Both the position numbers and the translations under genes were made by a program. The notes below the pieces were generated by a model. The model did no database searches, had not been told where the DNA came from, and saw only the letters and a list, made by a program, of their open reading frames with translations. 64,000 nucleotides of DNA. Source: Diphasiastrum complanatum. Its lineage: Eukaryota; Streptophyta; Lycopodiopsida; Lycopodiales; Lycopodiaceae. Each line of letters opens with the position of its first letter. Position 1 is the first letter of the stretch. Shown piece by piece: positions 12,801 through 22,200 of the stretch. The stretch spans positions 48,554,451 through 48,618,450 of the forward strand of contig CM055104.1 in the NCBI GenBank assembly GCA_029204225.1, given 5' to 3'.

Positions 12801-15800
12801 CATGAAGTAACTTCTCGAAAGAGAAAAATGCAACTTGTTGTCCGAACTTCATGTCGCCAAATAAACTTCGCACCGAAGTAGTCGAAATCTCATCCCCAAT
12901 CATGTCCAACATATAAAAGGAAAAGAATGCGTAATAATGAAGCATCAAGTCGAAGGGTGAGGATTTGCATGCTCCATCCGAAGTAGGGAACCAACATGAA
13001 CTCGGCAATAAGTCGAAACATGGACTTGTAATCCATCATAGGCTCCGACATCATTCGAAAATACTTCTTACCATAAGGACAATAAAAAAGTGTACCAAAC
13101 TCTTTTGGCATCACATCCTCCCGAACCTTACCATCAATGACTTGCTCACATAGAATAGGCAATGTACAAACATCATGATGAAGAGTTAGTGTAGAACCAA
13201 AAAACTCAGCACGAGGTATTGATTTTAAAGAGGCATATGCCTTCCTTTCATAGTAAGACATTTCTTTGTTGTCCTGCAAAGTCTCCGATAGCCGACAACT
13301 GTTATGGGCTGTTCAACACTTTGCTGGCCAAAGTGTTCCCAACATGGACCATGTTGTCCATAATCTTCCGCAGGCTGTTCCTGAAGCATAATGGATTGCT
13401 CATGATGTAAAATGGGCTGTAAATGACCTGCAACCAAAGATGCGTAAGTGAGAAACAATAGGCTTCTTACCATACCAAACTTCATAAGGAGTTAATACCT
13501 TCAAGGCTTTACTAGGACACCGATTACTAATGTAAGCCGCCGTTATAACCGCTTCAGCCCAAAACTTGTGAGGTAGGCCCTTTGCCTTGAGCATGCATCG
13601 AGCCATCTCCATAAAGTGCGATTCTTTCTTTCGGCAACGCCATTTTGTTAAGGTGTGTAAGGGGTTGTCATTTGATGATGGATACCTTTGCTTTGAAGAT
13701 AAGTACCGAATGTATTCTTTATATATTCCCCTCCTCGGTCGGTACGTAAGATCTTCAAAGAGTGCCCAAACTGATTTTCTATCATTGCTAAAAAATCCTT
13801 AAAACGTTGGAAAACTTCAAATTTTGCCTTCATAGGATAAATCCATGTAAATCTTGAAAGGTCATCAATAAAAGTAACAAAGTACTTACACCTTCCAATG
13901 GATTCGGTCCTCATTGGACCACATACATCACTATGAACTAAATCAAATTTGCCGTCAACTCTAATAGTTCCATCTTGCCTTTGAAATTTTCCAAGTATGC
14001 ATCCTTCGCATACTCCTTCTTGGAGCCTTGATCTTGAGCTTCCTTAGATTTTTGATCATCTTTGGAAGTGTTGAAAGAAGGCTTCCCTTTCCACTTGCCT
14101 TTGCCTTTGCTTTTTGCAAAGAAAGCTTGATCTTCTTGTTCACCAAAGTTGATCCTTGTTTGCTCTTCTTGAAGAAGTAAGCCAACAAGTTCGTCGAAGG
14201 AGATTTGTTGTCCCCTAAGAGAAATACTCAATGATGACACAAATGGAAGGTAAGAACTAGGAAGAGAGCTGAGAGTAATAGATACAAATTGTGAGTTCTC
14301 AATCACTTCATCAATACTAAGAAGCTCCTCTCAAATATCCTTGATCTTCGTCAAGTGGTTTGTAAGCAAATCACCTTCTTGCATCTTCAAGATAGAAAGT
14401 TAATTTCGAAGATATACCACTTTTGCCGCATTCTTTACTTGAAACATCTTTGCAAGAGTCTCCCAAGCACTTTTGGAAGATCTAATATGTGGTAGGATAG
14501 ATCTCTTCACTGATAATGCAATGAGGGAATGTGCTTGTGCATCTCGTCAATCCCACTTCTTTTGCTCATCGGAAGACACCTCCGTAGATGATGAAGTAGT
14601 TGTTCTAGATGGTGTAATAGGTGCCAAGGTAGGTGGCCTCTCTTCGTCACCATTAACTACTTCCCACAAACCTTTAGCAATTAGAAGGTTCTTTATCATG
14701 TAGCACCGCAAGGAATAGTTTGTGCCATCCAGCCTATCTTTATTAAATAAAGAACCAATAGACTCCGATTCTTTAGCCATAACAGAAAAATCAGCTTGTA
14801 GTAGATAGGAAGTAGACTTTCCAATACAAAATCTACTCAAAGGCAGCAACCTCAAAGCTGAAATTATGAGCACAATAGATTGCAATACTCCACATGCAAT
14901 TTGCTCAACAAGTAATGAAATAGGTGGTTGATTTCTGCACAAAAAACAGAATGCTCACAAATAGGTAGACTTCAAATGAAGCCAAAGCCAAAACCAAAAC
15001 CAGAAATTTGTGGCTAAAAAGAGTGCACACTATGTGCATATAGAGCTGATGGTAGCGCCCTACTCCAAGCTCACCAACCGGGAAATTTCAGCAAGAAATG
15101 TGTCCAAAACACATGTATCTTCATTTAAGAAGTAAATCTGAAATTTTCAACATGTAATTGAGTCAAGATCACATGCAATTGGTTTGAGCATGGGCGCTCT
15201 ACTGCTAGCTCTCAAATAGGTGAAGATGCCCTGCAATTTCCTGCAAAAAAGCTATAAGAAGAACAGATTCTTCTCCTGCAAAAATCAGCAGCTTGATGAT
15301 TTTCTGCAACCAAACGGGGAAGAAGATAGCCTCCTATTGGGTGCCCTCCTGCAAGCAATATGATCACCTAAAGGCTCTGATACCATGTAGGAAATAGAAG
15401 CCTAAGGATCTAGGATCTTAACAATTCAATCACACAAAGCATTTTCAAAAGAAAGAGAGAGATGGCTAGAAACCCGCTTGTAGAAACTCCTGGACAGCCA
15501 AGGAGAATAGTCAGTATTGCTTACAAAAGTGTCTTATACAAATGGGATGCACACATATATATAGTCCAAGATGACTATCTAACTTCATGACTATTGGCTA
15601 TCCAACTACTTGACTATTGGCTATCCAACTACTTGACTATTGGCTGTCCAACTACTTGACTATTGACTATCCAACTTTCTATAAGTTACATAGAAAGAAT
15701 AAGGGACCTCCAATATGTCAAGTTGGGGTACTTAATGTCACAATTAGTCCTAGTGGACCCATGAGTCCCTACCAAGTTAATGTCATACGAACTTAGCTAA

Positions 15801-18708
15801 TTCTAAGTTTAGTAGGCCTAATATAATAAATGACCATGGTTACACAACTCTCGACCTTTTGGATCAAAGTAACCTATGGTAATGTAAGCAATTCCATTTA
15901 CATTCCAACAAAGCTGAGATATGTTTCTATTGCTGAATCATCTTGTTGTGTGTGTGAGTACTAAGATGATTAGTCTACTTTTTTATCTTGAATTGTACTC
16001 ATAATTCTGACACTTTGAAACCTGCCTGACCATAGCATCCAATCTCTTGGTCTCTGCCTCGGTACTCATTGCAGACTAAAGGACGTTACCATAGGGTTTC
16101 ACAATGACATGCCCAATCACAATGGTGCAATAATTATCAGGTCTTATAAGATCACCAGTCTTATGGACGGGTGATCTCATAATACACAGGTGTTTTACCT
16201 CCCTGACAGACAAAGTTTGTTTGTTACTATGGCTAGAGTCATGTCTGCATGTATTTCCGTAATGATCTTGATTGTGAGTGTGACATTTAATAAAGCCAAA
16301 TTGGTCGATTGACGGCTAAGATGGCTGCACATCCTGGAGGATTTATTTCTACTTTGGAACCTTTTGAGTACAAGGATGTAAAACTATCCCAAAAGTAACC
16401 AAATAACTATGTAAAAGATGAAGTCCCTGAACGGGAAAAAAGTGGAACTTGGTAGCTCAGCTTCTAATGATTACAATAACGATTTAAGGAAATCTCTTAA
16501 AAACTGGAGATACTCAAATTTATGTTACATAGCCTTTTGGAGCTCGATGTGAATAGTTGATATGATCTTCAGAGATCCAGTCTAAAGGAGAATTTGGCTT
16601 TTATGATCAAAACAACACGAGCTTAAAATGGATTGCCAATTTACAGACGCATTGTAACTTGGCCTAATTTATAGATTACTGAATGACAAACCGATGCATT
16701 CATGAAGGCTATTGCAGATATAGGCCACATCTTCCAATTTATCTGTGGTTTTCTTGCTTATATTGGATCAGTGAATTAGGGACCTGTTGTTGGATAAACT
16801 TGTTTTGGCCCAGATTGCTGACCTTACATACACCTTAGTCCTTAATGTAACATTTTAGTTAGGTTAGCTGGTCCACTTGCTCCCAAGTTATGCTCTCATC
16901 TTGTAGAATATGTTTCTGATAAAAATCAAGATGATTGGGTGCATTAGTAGTTTTAGCTTTCTAGGAAACTGCATATATGAACACACCTGGTTTCTATTCT
17001 TGTTTGGAATTCCAACTTTGAGTAGAATCTTTATGTAAATGGATTTAAAATCTCAAATGAATAATTTTTGCTTTTTTTCTTTGTTGGGCTTCAACAGATT
17101 TGAATATCTGAGTAATGCAGTGCTTCAGGCGAGAAGCATCAATCATGGACCAGGTACAGTTGGTTCCACTAGTGAAATTGCCGATAGTGGTCTTCTAGAG
17201 CTACTTGAAGGCAAGCTTGCGGTTCTTAGATTCCAAGTGAAGATTCGTGAGGAGCTTTTAAGAATCTCAGCTACATCGGAAGAGGAAGCCATTGAAAAGC
17301 GAATTGGAAAAGAAAGTGTGCCTAGGGAAGCTTCAGAGACTGAGACTCTTGCACGTAGTGCAAAAGAAAAAGCTGAGGAATTAGGATTCGAACTAAAAAG
17401 TATTACTCAGCTTTACAACGACTATGCTGTACGCTTTGAGCTCTGGGAGGTATATATCACTAGACTCACCAGTCGTGAGTATGAGTAGTATTTCTGACAA
17501 TTAATTTCAAGGAAATAGAAATTGTCTACCTCATCACTTGATTTTCTGATAAATGAGTAGTTGGTTTACATTAGTTTTACTTTTTAAATATTCATGCTAA
17601 CTTCGTCTTTATTACTATCAAGCTGAGGTGGAGTTCATGTTCAATCTGGAAGTCCTTATAACTGAGCCTTCTTTCCAGGTTTGTTTGGAGATTCTTCACT
17701 TTTCTCATTATAGCGGAGATACTGATAACAGTGTCATGAGAGAAACATGGGCAAGGTTATTGGACCAGGCTATTAAAGTTGGTGGTATTGGTGAAGCCTG
17801 TGCGATTGTAAAAAGAGTTGGTCCAAAGCTATACCCTGGAGAAGGTGGCAGCATGCCACTTGATTCCATCTGTCTTCACTTAGAGAGGGCAGCTCAGGTA
17901 TCATCTCTTAGTTGTTGATAGCTTCAAATTTTGGGTACAAATCAAGTGCGTATGGTATGACTTGAAGATTTGGCAGCTGGCTAAACATTTCTTTTGAGCA
18001 TTTTTGTGTTTACAGGTGTTGATTCTTCCAATTTCTGCTCATTTGTCTTTTGTTTCCTTGCGTTTCATAATTCAATTCTTTGCACATCCTCAATATGAGA
18101 TCTTGTGAATTAACAAAGACAGTGGCTAGTAATGAGAACACAGCTGATGCACATGACAAATTTTGAACTGTTTCAGGAAAGGGCTGTTTCAGGTGCAGAG
18201 ATAGTTGGAGATGAGGATGTGGCAAATGCATTACTTACAGCGTGCAAAGGTGCAGCAGAACCAATCTTGCGAACATATGATAAACTGCTGGCTTCTGGAG
18301 CCATTCTTCCATCACCTTCTCTACGGCTCCGTATATTGAGATCTGTACTGACTGTTATGCGGGAATGGACAATGTCAACCTTGTCTCAACAGATGGGAAC
18401 AAGTGTTGGCACGGGCCTTTCAGTTTTGGGTACTTTACCGAATTCTGATCAAGTTGCTTCTCTGGGTGAAGGGGTCAGAGACACACTGAGCAGTGTTCTT
18501 AATAGGTATAGCACTTTCTACGAGGATTCCTTCTTACTCCTAGTTAGTAAAACATTGGTTCATGGCTTGTTTCTCATTCTATACTCTTGAATATATTCTT
18601 GTTTGCAGATATATGACGGAGGTGAGAAGGCTTGCACTTCCTTCGGCACATGTTGAAACTGTTTCTCGGGGTTTCAAAGAACTAGAAGAAATTCTTTTGG
18701 GATCATAA
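3677..18708 (+). CDS. NUP155: Nuclear pore protein NUP155, C-terminal half, eight exons
   Basis: NUP155 (yeast Nup157/Nup170) is a scaffold nucleoporin of the inner ring of the nuclear pore complex and partners with the NUP93 subcomplex. Joined exons are 3677-3889, 4070-4317, 5976-6402, 6785-6996, 17098-17449, 17679-17897, 18177-18505 and 18609-18708, which total 2100 nt, or 699 codons plus TAA. Every junction obeys GT-AG and the reading phase is kept across all seven introns. Recognisable plant NUP155 blocks are ECIRRLLRRS, DGRGTVDDIS, AAHVLLRLAERR, ETWARLLDQA, ACKGAAEP and YMTEVRRLALP near the end. These belong to the alpha-solenoid domain. Plant NUP155 is about 1450-1470 residues, so the N-terminal beta-propeller and about half the protein lie beyond the left edge. 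No stop or frameshift is seen, so the visible part looks functional. One intron is 10.1 kb and full of retrotransposons. Confidence 0.95.
4070..4317 (+). CDS. NUP155: NUP155 exon B
   Basis: The exon spans 248 nt, phase 0 in and phase 2 out (ends ATT AG before gtgtgt). It encodes YYVSPDGRGTVDDISIKLRE and a helical stretch ending CQRFEEIR. It has no ATG at its start, so a plain open-reading-frame scan misses it. The DGRGTVDDIS block is highly conserved in plant NUP155. Confidence 0.93.
4318..5975 (+). other. NUP155 intron of 1658 bp containing a tandem duplication
   Basis: The intron runs from donor gtgtgt to acceptor gcatcag. No coding similarity was found. Its main feature is a direct duplication of about 195 bp at 4771-5175, listed separately. 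Confidence 0.85.
4771..5175. repeat. Tandem direct duplication, unit about 195 bp, in an intron
   Basis: The block starting ctgaacacagggcttgttag at 4771 is repeated from 4966. Both copies share a long stretch (agaagtggtgggaaggg, then ggaaatagccacaggaaggg). They differ by scattered substitutions, so the duplication is not very recent. It has no recognisable coding content. Confidence 0.85.
5976..6402 (+). CDS. NUP155: NUP155 exon C
   Basis: The exon spans 427 nt. Its first base completes an AGA (Arg) codon split across the intron, and the exon ends AAG before gtataa. It encodes FYEAVVELPLRKA, the long helical part with RQIVQLSVRWPD and HETLYRTMIELGLERELLEL. The ATG at 5914 lies in the intron and is not a start. 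Confidence 0.95.
6785..6996 (+). CDS. NUP155: NUP155 exon D
   Basis: The exon spans 212 nt, phase 0 in and phase 2 out. It follows tgtag and ends CAA AG before gtttat. It encodes a Ser/Pro-rich stretch (STPLSPSVSQPRQP) and then the conserved AKYLELLARFYVHKRQ and AAHVLLRLAERR helices. It is not preceded by an ATG. Its donor opens the 10.1-kb intron. Confidence 0.92.
7445..8185 (-). mobile_element. Antisense Copia fragment: integrase tail and start of reverse transcriptase
   Basis: On the minus strand this reads an RS/KR-rich linker, then PSYEEAKDSEVWQRAMHEEM. After a frameshift follow EREKPIGNKWVYRTKYNTNG and AKHKASG, the classic beginning of Copia reverse transcriptase (normally continuing VAKG). 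The catalytic YVDD region is absent. At about 8186 it meets a Copia protease in the opposite orientation. Confidence 0.75.
8186..9411 (+). mobile_element. Sense Copia fragment: protease to integrase, heavily degraded
   Basis: The fragment starts with a protease segment (HWYVDSGATKHMTG near 8265-8303), then the GAG-pre-integrase block LWHRQLGHLNLQRF near 8577-8620. A degraded integrase follows, and a C-terminal linker (FTGYDEQVKGYHCYNP near 9299) ends about 9411. Many stops and frameshifts are present. No LTR is found on either side and both ends abut antisense Copia sequence. Confidence 0.75.
9412..9700 (-). mobile_element. Antisense Copia gag fragment with zinc knuckle
   Basis: The minus strand encodes an acidic stretch (EAPKDEEDDDQGTSAGKKKK) followed by CFYCNKLGHGVENC, a CX2CX4HX4C knuckle. 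It is a short piece of gag only and belongs to neither neighbouring sense element. 9701-9780 shows nothing recognisable. Confidence 0.7.
10414..11263 (+). pseudogene. Copia GAG-pre-integrase and integrase N-terminal part
   Basis: Reading frame 10414-11052 holds the protease-to-integrase region: the block VLYVPGIKKSLLLISV, then LYHGRFGHLNSNSLKVL and CEGCLWKTS (the zinc-binding HHCC end). The active-site DSGA of protease is not seen. Frame 11024-11263 continues with HTDLCGHMKTQSHGG and FVDDYSRN, the start of the integrase catalytic core with its first Asp. Integrase would insert the cDNA into the genome. After 11263 the frame is broken repeatedly. Confidence 0.8.
11975..12269 (+). repeat. 3' LTR of sense Copia element, left portion
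   Basis: The LTR starts TGTTAG immediately after the polypurine tract aaggggag. The right portion continues at 15916-16012 and ends CTGACA. Without the nested element and one AAGCT copy the LTR is about 392 bp. Confidence 0.8.
12270..12771 (-). repeat. 3' LTR (502 bp) of the nested Copia element
   Basis: In + orientation it begins tgtaggaaatag and ends cattccaaca, the inverted TG...CA ends of an LTR. It contains three copies of a 23-bp unit (actattggctatccaactac and similar) at about 12473-12537. It differs from the right LTR mainly by one unit fewer. Confidence 0.93.
12772..12782 (-). other. Polypurine tract of the nested Copia element
   Basis: The minus strand reads TTTAAGGAGGG directly before the 3' LTR start TGTTGGAATG. 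This is the plus-strand priming site of LTR retrotransposons. Confidence 0.8.
12783..13330 (-). other. Unidentified reading frame in place of reverse transcriptase
   Basis: Between the broken integrase and the polypurine tract, where reverse transcriptase and RNase H belong, the minus strand has a 129-codon open frame (12890-13279). It includes SYYERKAYASLKSIP, LFYCPYGKKYFRMM and AEFMLVPYFGWSMQ. None of the Copia RT or RNase H motifs (GLKQAPR, YVDD, ADILTK) is present. It could be decayed retroelement sequence from a divergent family or a captured fragment of a host gene. I do not recognise it. Confidence 0.5.
13400..14030 (-). pseudogene. Copia integrase, frameshifted
   Basis: The minus strand shows the zinc-binding end (CEGCILGKFQRQ, near 14030), VHSDVCGPMRTES and FVTFIDDLSRFTWIY. 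The core block LRTDRGGEYIKNTF comes next, then after a frameshift the C-terminal part EMARCMLKAKGLPHKFWAEA and WYGKKPIVSHLRIFGC. The two catalytic Asp residues are visible. The Glu region falls at the frameshift near 13620-13650. The upstream junction fuses directly to gag, with zinc knuckle and protease lost. Confidence 0.85.
14030..14780 (-). pseudogene. Copia gag, frameshifted and truncated
   Basis: Gag starts at the ATG read on the minus strand at 14780 (MAKESESIGSLF, then LDGTNYSL and KGLWEVVNGDEERP) and ends in a Lys/Gly-rich tail (KGKGKWKGKPSF). Frame changes occur around 14310-14550. The family is the same as the element at the left edge of the window. The knuckle that should follow is deleted. 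Confidence 0.85.
15373..15385 (-). promoter_or_regulatory. Primer-binding site of the nested Copia element
   Basis: The minus strand reads TGGTATCAGAGCC immediately inside the 5' LTR end (TTTCCTACA). It is a perfect match to the usual plant Copia tRNA-Met site. Confidence 0.92.
15386..15910 (-). repeat. 5' LTR (525 bp) of the nested Copia element
   Basis: Same ends as the left LTR (tgtaggaaatag to cattccaaca). It has four copies of the 23-bp unit at about 15591-15675, one more than the left LTR, which explains the 23-bp length difference. It is followed by the duplicated target AAGCT. Confidence 0.93.
15916..16012 (+). repeat. 3' LTR of sense Copia element, right portion
   Basis: This continues the LTR interrupted at 12269 and ends CTGACA, nearly the inverse of its start TGTTAG. 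The boundary to plain intron at 16013 is inferred from this end motif. Confidence 0.65.
16013..17097. other. Intron remainder without recognisable features
   Basis: No coding similarity, LTR ends or repeats were found here. It ends in a pyrimidine-rich stretch and the acceptor cttcaacag of NUP155 exon E. Confidence 0.6.
17098..17449 (+). CDS. NUP155: NUP155 exon E
   Basis: The exon spans 352 nt. Its first base completes the split AGA from exon D across the 10-kb intron, and it ends GAG before gtatat. It encodes FEYLSNAVLQARS, LLELLEGKLAVLRFQVKIRE and a charged helix ending ITQLYNDYAVRFELWE. The ATG at 17039 is intronic. Confidence 0.95.
17679..17897 (+). CDS. NUP155: NUP155 exon F
   Basis: This exon has 73 codons, phase 0 both ends, acceptor tttccag, donor gtatca. 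It encodes VCLEILHFSHYSGD, RETWARLLDQAIKVGG and the conserved YPGEGG turn followed by LHLERAAQ. Confidence 0.95.
18177..18505 (+). CDS. NUP155: NUP155 exon G
   Basis: The exon spans 329 nt, phase 0 in and phase 2 out (AAT AG before gtatag). It encodes ERAVSGAEIVGDEDVANALL, ACKGAAEPILRTYDKLL, PSPSLRLRILRSVLTVMREW and a less conserved loop. A second acceptor-like tttcag lies 12 bp downstream. The first is chosen because it keeps the conserved ERA start. Confidence 0.93.
18609..18708 (+). CDS. NUP155: NUP155 exon H, C-terminus and stop
   Basis: The first base completes AGA after exon G, then YMTEVRRLALP, GFKELEEILLGS and TAA at 18706-18708. The YMTEVRRLALP ending followed by a short GFKEL tail is the characteristic plant NUP155 C-terminus. 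Confidence 0.95.
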
Positions 18709-21639
18709 TTCTTCATTGATTGTATGATAAAATGGCTGATAGGTAATCATACTAGTGAATTTTCCATTTCTAATGAGACAAGCCACTAGATATGTCATGC
18801 TAATTTGGCCTCACTTGTCTACATTATTGCTTTAGGCATTGAGAATCAAAATGTACAGTGTGTCATCACATAGTGGTATATTCTTTTCTTTAGAAAAACA
18901 AATGTACCCAGATTGTTGGGTAGCACTGTGGAAGAAATGTATCCTGCAATAGCTCAAATCTTTCTCATGGTGATGCTACTGGAGTGTTCTTGATTAGTCT
19001 CTAGGCGCATGCTTGATATATGATGCTTGAATGGATTTTGAGAATCTTCAGATGAAGCAACTTCTGAGCTAGAAATTTTTTGTATCACTTTCAGATAAAA
19101 AACTAATTAGGGATTGTGCAAAACATTCATAAAATTGAAGTTTGTATTTTCAATCTGTTACGAGTACAAATCCATGAGGATAGCATAGAAAGTATCTTTG
19201 CCATCTTAGTTGTATGATGCGAGCTGGTGTGCGATTCACTTTTATTATTCATACTACTCCACAAGATGTCTAAAATTGCAGGGACAACCTTGTCGCTATG
19301 CTGATTGTATTGACATCAGCATGCACATCCTTGGCTCTTTCCAAACGTGAGCTTGAATGTCAATCTATTAATGTTTGCAAAAATTGCGTACCAAAAAGTT
19401 AGTTGCCACTTCTTTAACATACCTATTAGGAGAATTTCTGTGGATACTATATGTAGCAAATTTGCCACACAATATCCAGGTTTCACTTTCAGGCACCCTA
19501 GTGTGGTGATCAAGTTATGTGCGGAAGTTCCACAGAATTCAAATTGTAAATTTCCCGAGTAGTGGCTAGATGCTAGAAAGATTGTCCATGTGGAACTTCC
19601 ACACTTGGAAGTTTCACACAATTTTATCCATGACTATATTCACACGAGGTTCGGTGGGCCCGCAGAAGCCCTGTTTGGTCTAAGGATAAATTCCATGGGG
19701 GATTGTTGTATCATGTAGTGATTGGGTTCTATCATTGATCTACTCAAAAACTCCATCTGCAGGTGTAGCTTGCTTTCTTTTCTATCATTAATTGAGGCAC
19801 AAACATATTTGTTCTACTGTAGCCAATAATTTTAATTCCAGGGGTTTAACACATTAGCAATTGCTTTTTGAACCTTTTTCCCTTTAGCAAGTGGCCTTAT
19901 ATTTTTTCAATGCTAGTGATTGGTTTCATAGAACATTTATAAGTGTTCTTGCTTTTTTTTTTTGAATGATCCACCACTTTCTTGATCTAGTAATTGGTGA
20001 TGATACGTTGTTGATGGCATACTCTAGTCCTTTAAATCAGTGGGGGAGCTAGTGCCTTAGTAAAGGCTATCAATGATTTGTTGTCACTTATCCAACCACT
20101 TTGTTGTAGTAGCACATGATAATGCCTTATGCATTTGGTACATGTAGTTTTTATTCCACCAGCGTATGTGAGGACATAGATTCAATAAGGATAGACATGG
20201 GTTCTTAGAGAATCATCGAGTCCTGTAAGAACATGTATCATTTTTATTCTCAAAAAGCCGAAGATGCAATATATGTTCAAAGAGCTTGTGACTTACTACA
20301 CATGGATATTATCACTCTATCTACTATTGCTACCATTGGTGTAGGTTCTATACCTATCACTCATTTCCATGCACACTTTATCGTGTTACCACTCCAATTA
20401 TTGTTTCATCTCCAACTATACATCTTGAAATCATTTCAAGGAAAAAGTACAAGTTATACTATATATTATGATGGTTTGTAGATGAATGGCAATGAGCTAG
20501 AAATTGGATGACAAATCTGTTGAGATATAACCAAGAGTGATTGAAATAAAATCCAATTAGCATCTACACTTTTGGATGGCAAAGCTTCCACTTGTTTGTG
20601 GAGGGCACATCATGGAATATATCATAGTTAGGTTTGGTTGACTACAAAGTTATCATTAGGTTTTAAGAAATGCCATGGTTGGTCTATAGTGTTTTGCAAG
20701 GTGGAGGCATGTCTTTCAAAGTTTTCCACAAACATGGGCAATGATAAATTGAGTTTCATTAAACTATGTGATATTTTTGAGGCCCTCTTGTGGATGAGAT
20801 TGTCTCATGATGTATATTAAATCATGAGATTGTCTCATGGTTTAATATATATGGCTAGATTGAAGGAGCCTCTCGAGTTGAAGATATAAACCTTAACATG
20901 CTACTAAGATGTCTATAGGTTAATAAAGATGATGTTTCTCTATCTCATTTTTCAAAACTCCGTCTCTCGCCACCTTACTACATAAGCATTCAGATTAGCA
21001 AATACCCAAAACTGCACTATGACCAACCTTATCATGATACACCATATTGTCCTTACATATATATTTTTTGGTACCATTGCTATAGCAATGCCAGCTAGAT
21101 GTCATTGTACAATCTAGAGCTAGAGAATCGAGAGATGTATAAAGAGCTAGTGATATACGTGTAAAATCTCATATTATATGACTAAGCACCAAAAACCAAA
21201 CCGTGCCACAATTGTTGGGTTGGTTGATGTTAGTTCAAAAATATATGTACATGTATTAAGTTAATAGTTTATTACATTGGTAAATCAAGCAACACTCGTT
21301 AGTAGTCATATTGTATGATGTCGCCCTTTAGAAGACACCCCTATGCATTGCATGTGGAGGTTGTTGATTCCAACACTTTTCAAAACATCCAGGTGTAGGG
21401 TAGCTAGTACTAGATTGGAAATTGGCACATGCTAGCCTTTGTTCACATCAATAAAATTAGCAACTTATTCCAAGAAACGAATTTGTTCATAACATTTTAT
21501 GCTTATGTTACAGCCATAGTTCGACTTTGAGCGTTTACTCCACCAATATAAGATCAAGGTTTTTTGCACTATCTAATTTTGCTTAAGCAAGTAGCTCGTT
21601 ATTATATCAAATTTTTGCCTAGCGATTCAAAATTTTAGA
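18709..21639. other. 3' flank of NUP155, no gene recognised
   Basis: The first few hundred bases are presumably 3' UTR, but no clear polyadenylation signal can be assigned. The rest shows short open frames without recognisable similarity. A small direct/inverted repeat (gagattgtctcatg twice) lies at about 20797-20840. Confidence 0.5.
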
Positions 21640-22200
21640 GATCAGGATAGATTTTCATCAGTCAGCAGAGGCATATTTAGAACTTGCTGAGACCATAATT
21701 TCAAGAAGAAGTGGAGCAAATGGAGTCTTTATCATTTAGTTATCGGCTCATTAATGTATGCCATGATATATACTAGGCTTGACATAGCATTTTCAGTTAG
21801 TACATTAAGCCAATACATGTCAAACCTTGGTTTATACATTTGAAAGCTCTTTTAAGAGTCTTACAATATTTATAGTCAATAAAAAATTTATGCATATGTT
21901 CTGGAGTCAACTCAACCGTCAATAATCCATTTTTTCTTGAAGGCTATATGGATGATGTTGACACTTGGAGATCAACTTTAGGGTATGTTTTTCCTCACAA
22001 CTATGGTCTTATTTCTTGGAATAGTAAGAAACATACTTCTGTCGCTTTATCCTCTACAAAAGCCGAGTACATTGTTGCTGCACATGTTGCAAAAGAAACG
22101 ATTTGGTTAAGACGCCTCTTATCAAATCTTGGTCTTACTCCTTCACAACCTATGAAGATCTATTATGCTATAGCTTTATCTCTTGATTCTAGGTTTCATT
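21640..22200 (+). mobile_element. Sense Copia fragment: end of reverse transcriptase and RNase H
   Basis: The fragment reads LVIGSLMYAMIYTRLDIAFS near 21738, LSQYMSN, and then RNase H with WNSKKHTSVALSSTKAEYIVAA and KETIWLRRLLSNLGL (21948-22170). RNase H would remove the RNA strand during cDNA synthesis. Several stops interrupt the first part. At about 22200 it abuts an integrase in the opposite orientation. Confidence 0.8.

Larger units (their letters stand above)
12270..15910 (-). mobile_element. Complete antisense Copia element nested in an LTR, internally deleted
   Basis: Two LTRs (12270-12771 and 15386-15910) flank a 2.6-kb interior. The 5-bp target AAGCT is duplicated at 12265-12269 and 15911-15915. 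On the minus strand the order is 5' LTR (right), primer site, leader, gag, integrase, an unidentified segment, polypurine tract, 3' LTR (left). Zinc knuckle, protease, reverse transcriptase and RNase H are missing, so the copy is non-autonomous. The LTRs differ by about nine substitutions plus one 23-bp repeat unit, which suggests a moderately young insertion. It sits within the NUP155 intron. Confidence 0.92.
9780..16012 (+). mobile_element. Sense Copia element without reverse transcriptase, 3' LTR split by a nested insertion
   Basis: In order on the + strand: gag (about 9950-10380, with stops), GAG-pre-integrase (10414-11052), integrase (11024-11640), and a short RNase H tail (about 11730-11960, EEQVADILTKGFGRNKFE). 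A purine tract aaggggag at 11967-11974 follows, then the 3' LTR from 11975 (TGTTAGAAAT). The LTR is interrupted at 12269/12270 and resumes at 15916, ending CTGACA at 16012. Integrase passes directly to the last RNase H residues, so the whole reverse transcriptase is missing. No 5' LTR or primer site is found near 9780. Confidence 0.8.
6997..17097 (+). other. NUP155 giant intron (10,101 bp) loaded with nested Copia elements
   Basis: The split AGA codon joins exon D (6996) to exon E (17098) exactly in phase, so the whole interval is intron. 6997-7440 and 16013-17097 show nothing recognisable and look like original intron. In between lie a chimeric antisense/sense Copia block (7445-9411), an antisense gag piece (9412-9700), a sense Copia element (about 9780-16012) and a complete antisense Copia element nested in its LTR. 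Confidence 0.9.

Noticed and set aside
19316..19621. 101-codon minus-strand frame downstream of NUP155
   Set aside because: It overlaps an equally long frame on the other strand, has no recognisable motif and lies in likely 3' flank.
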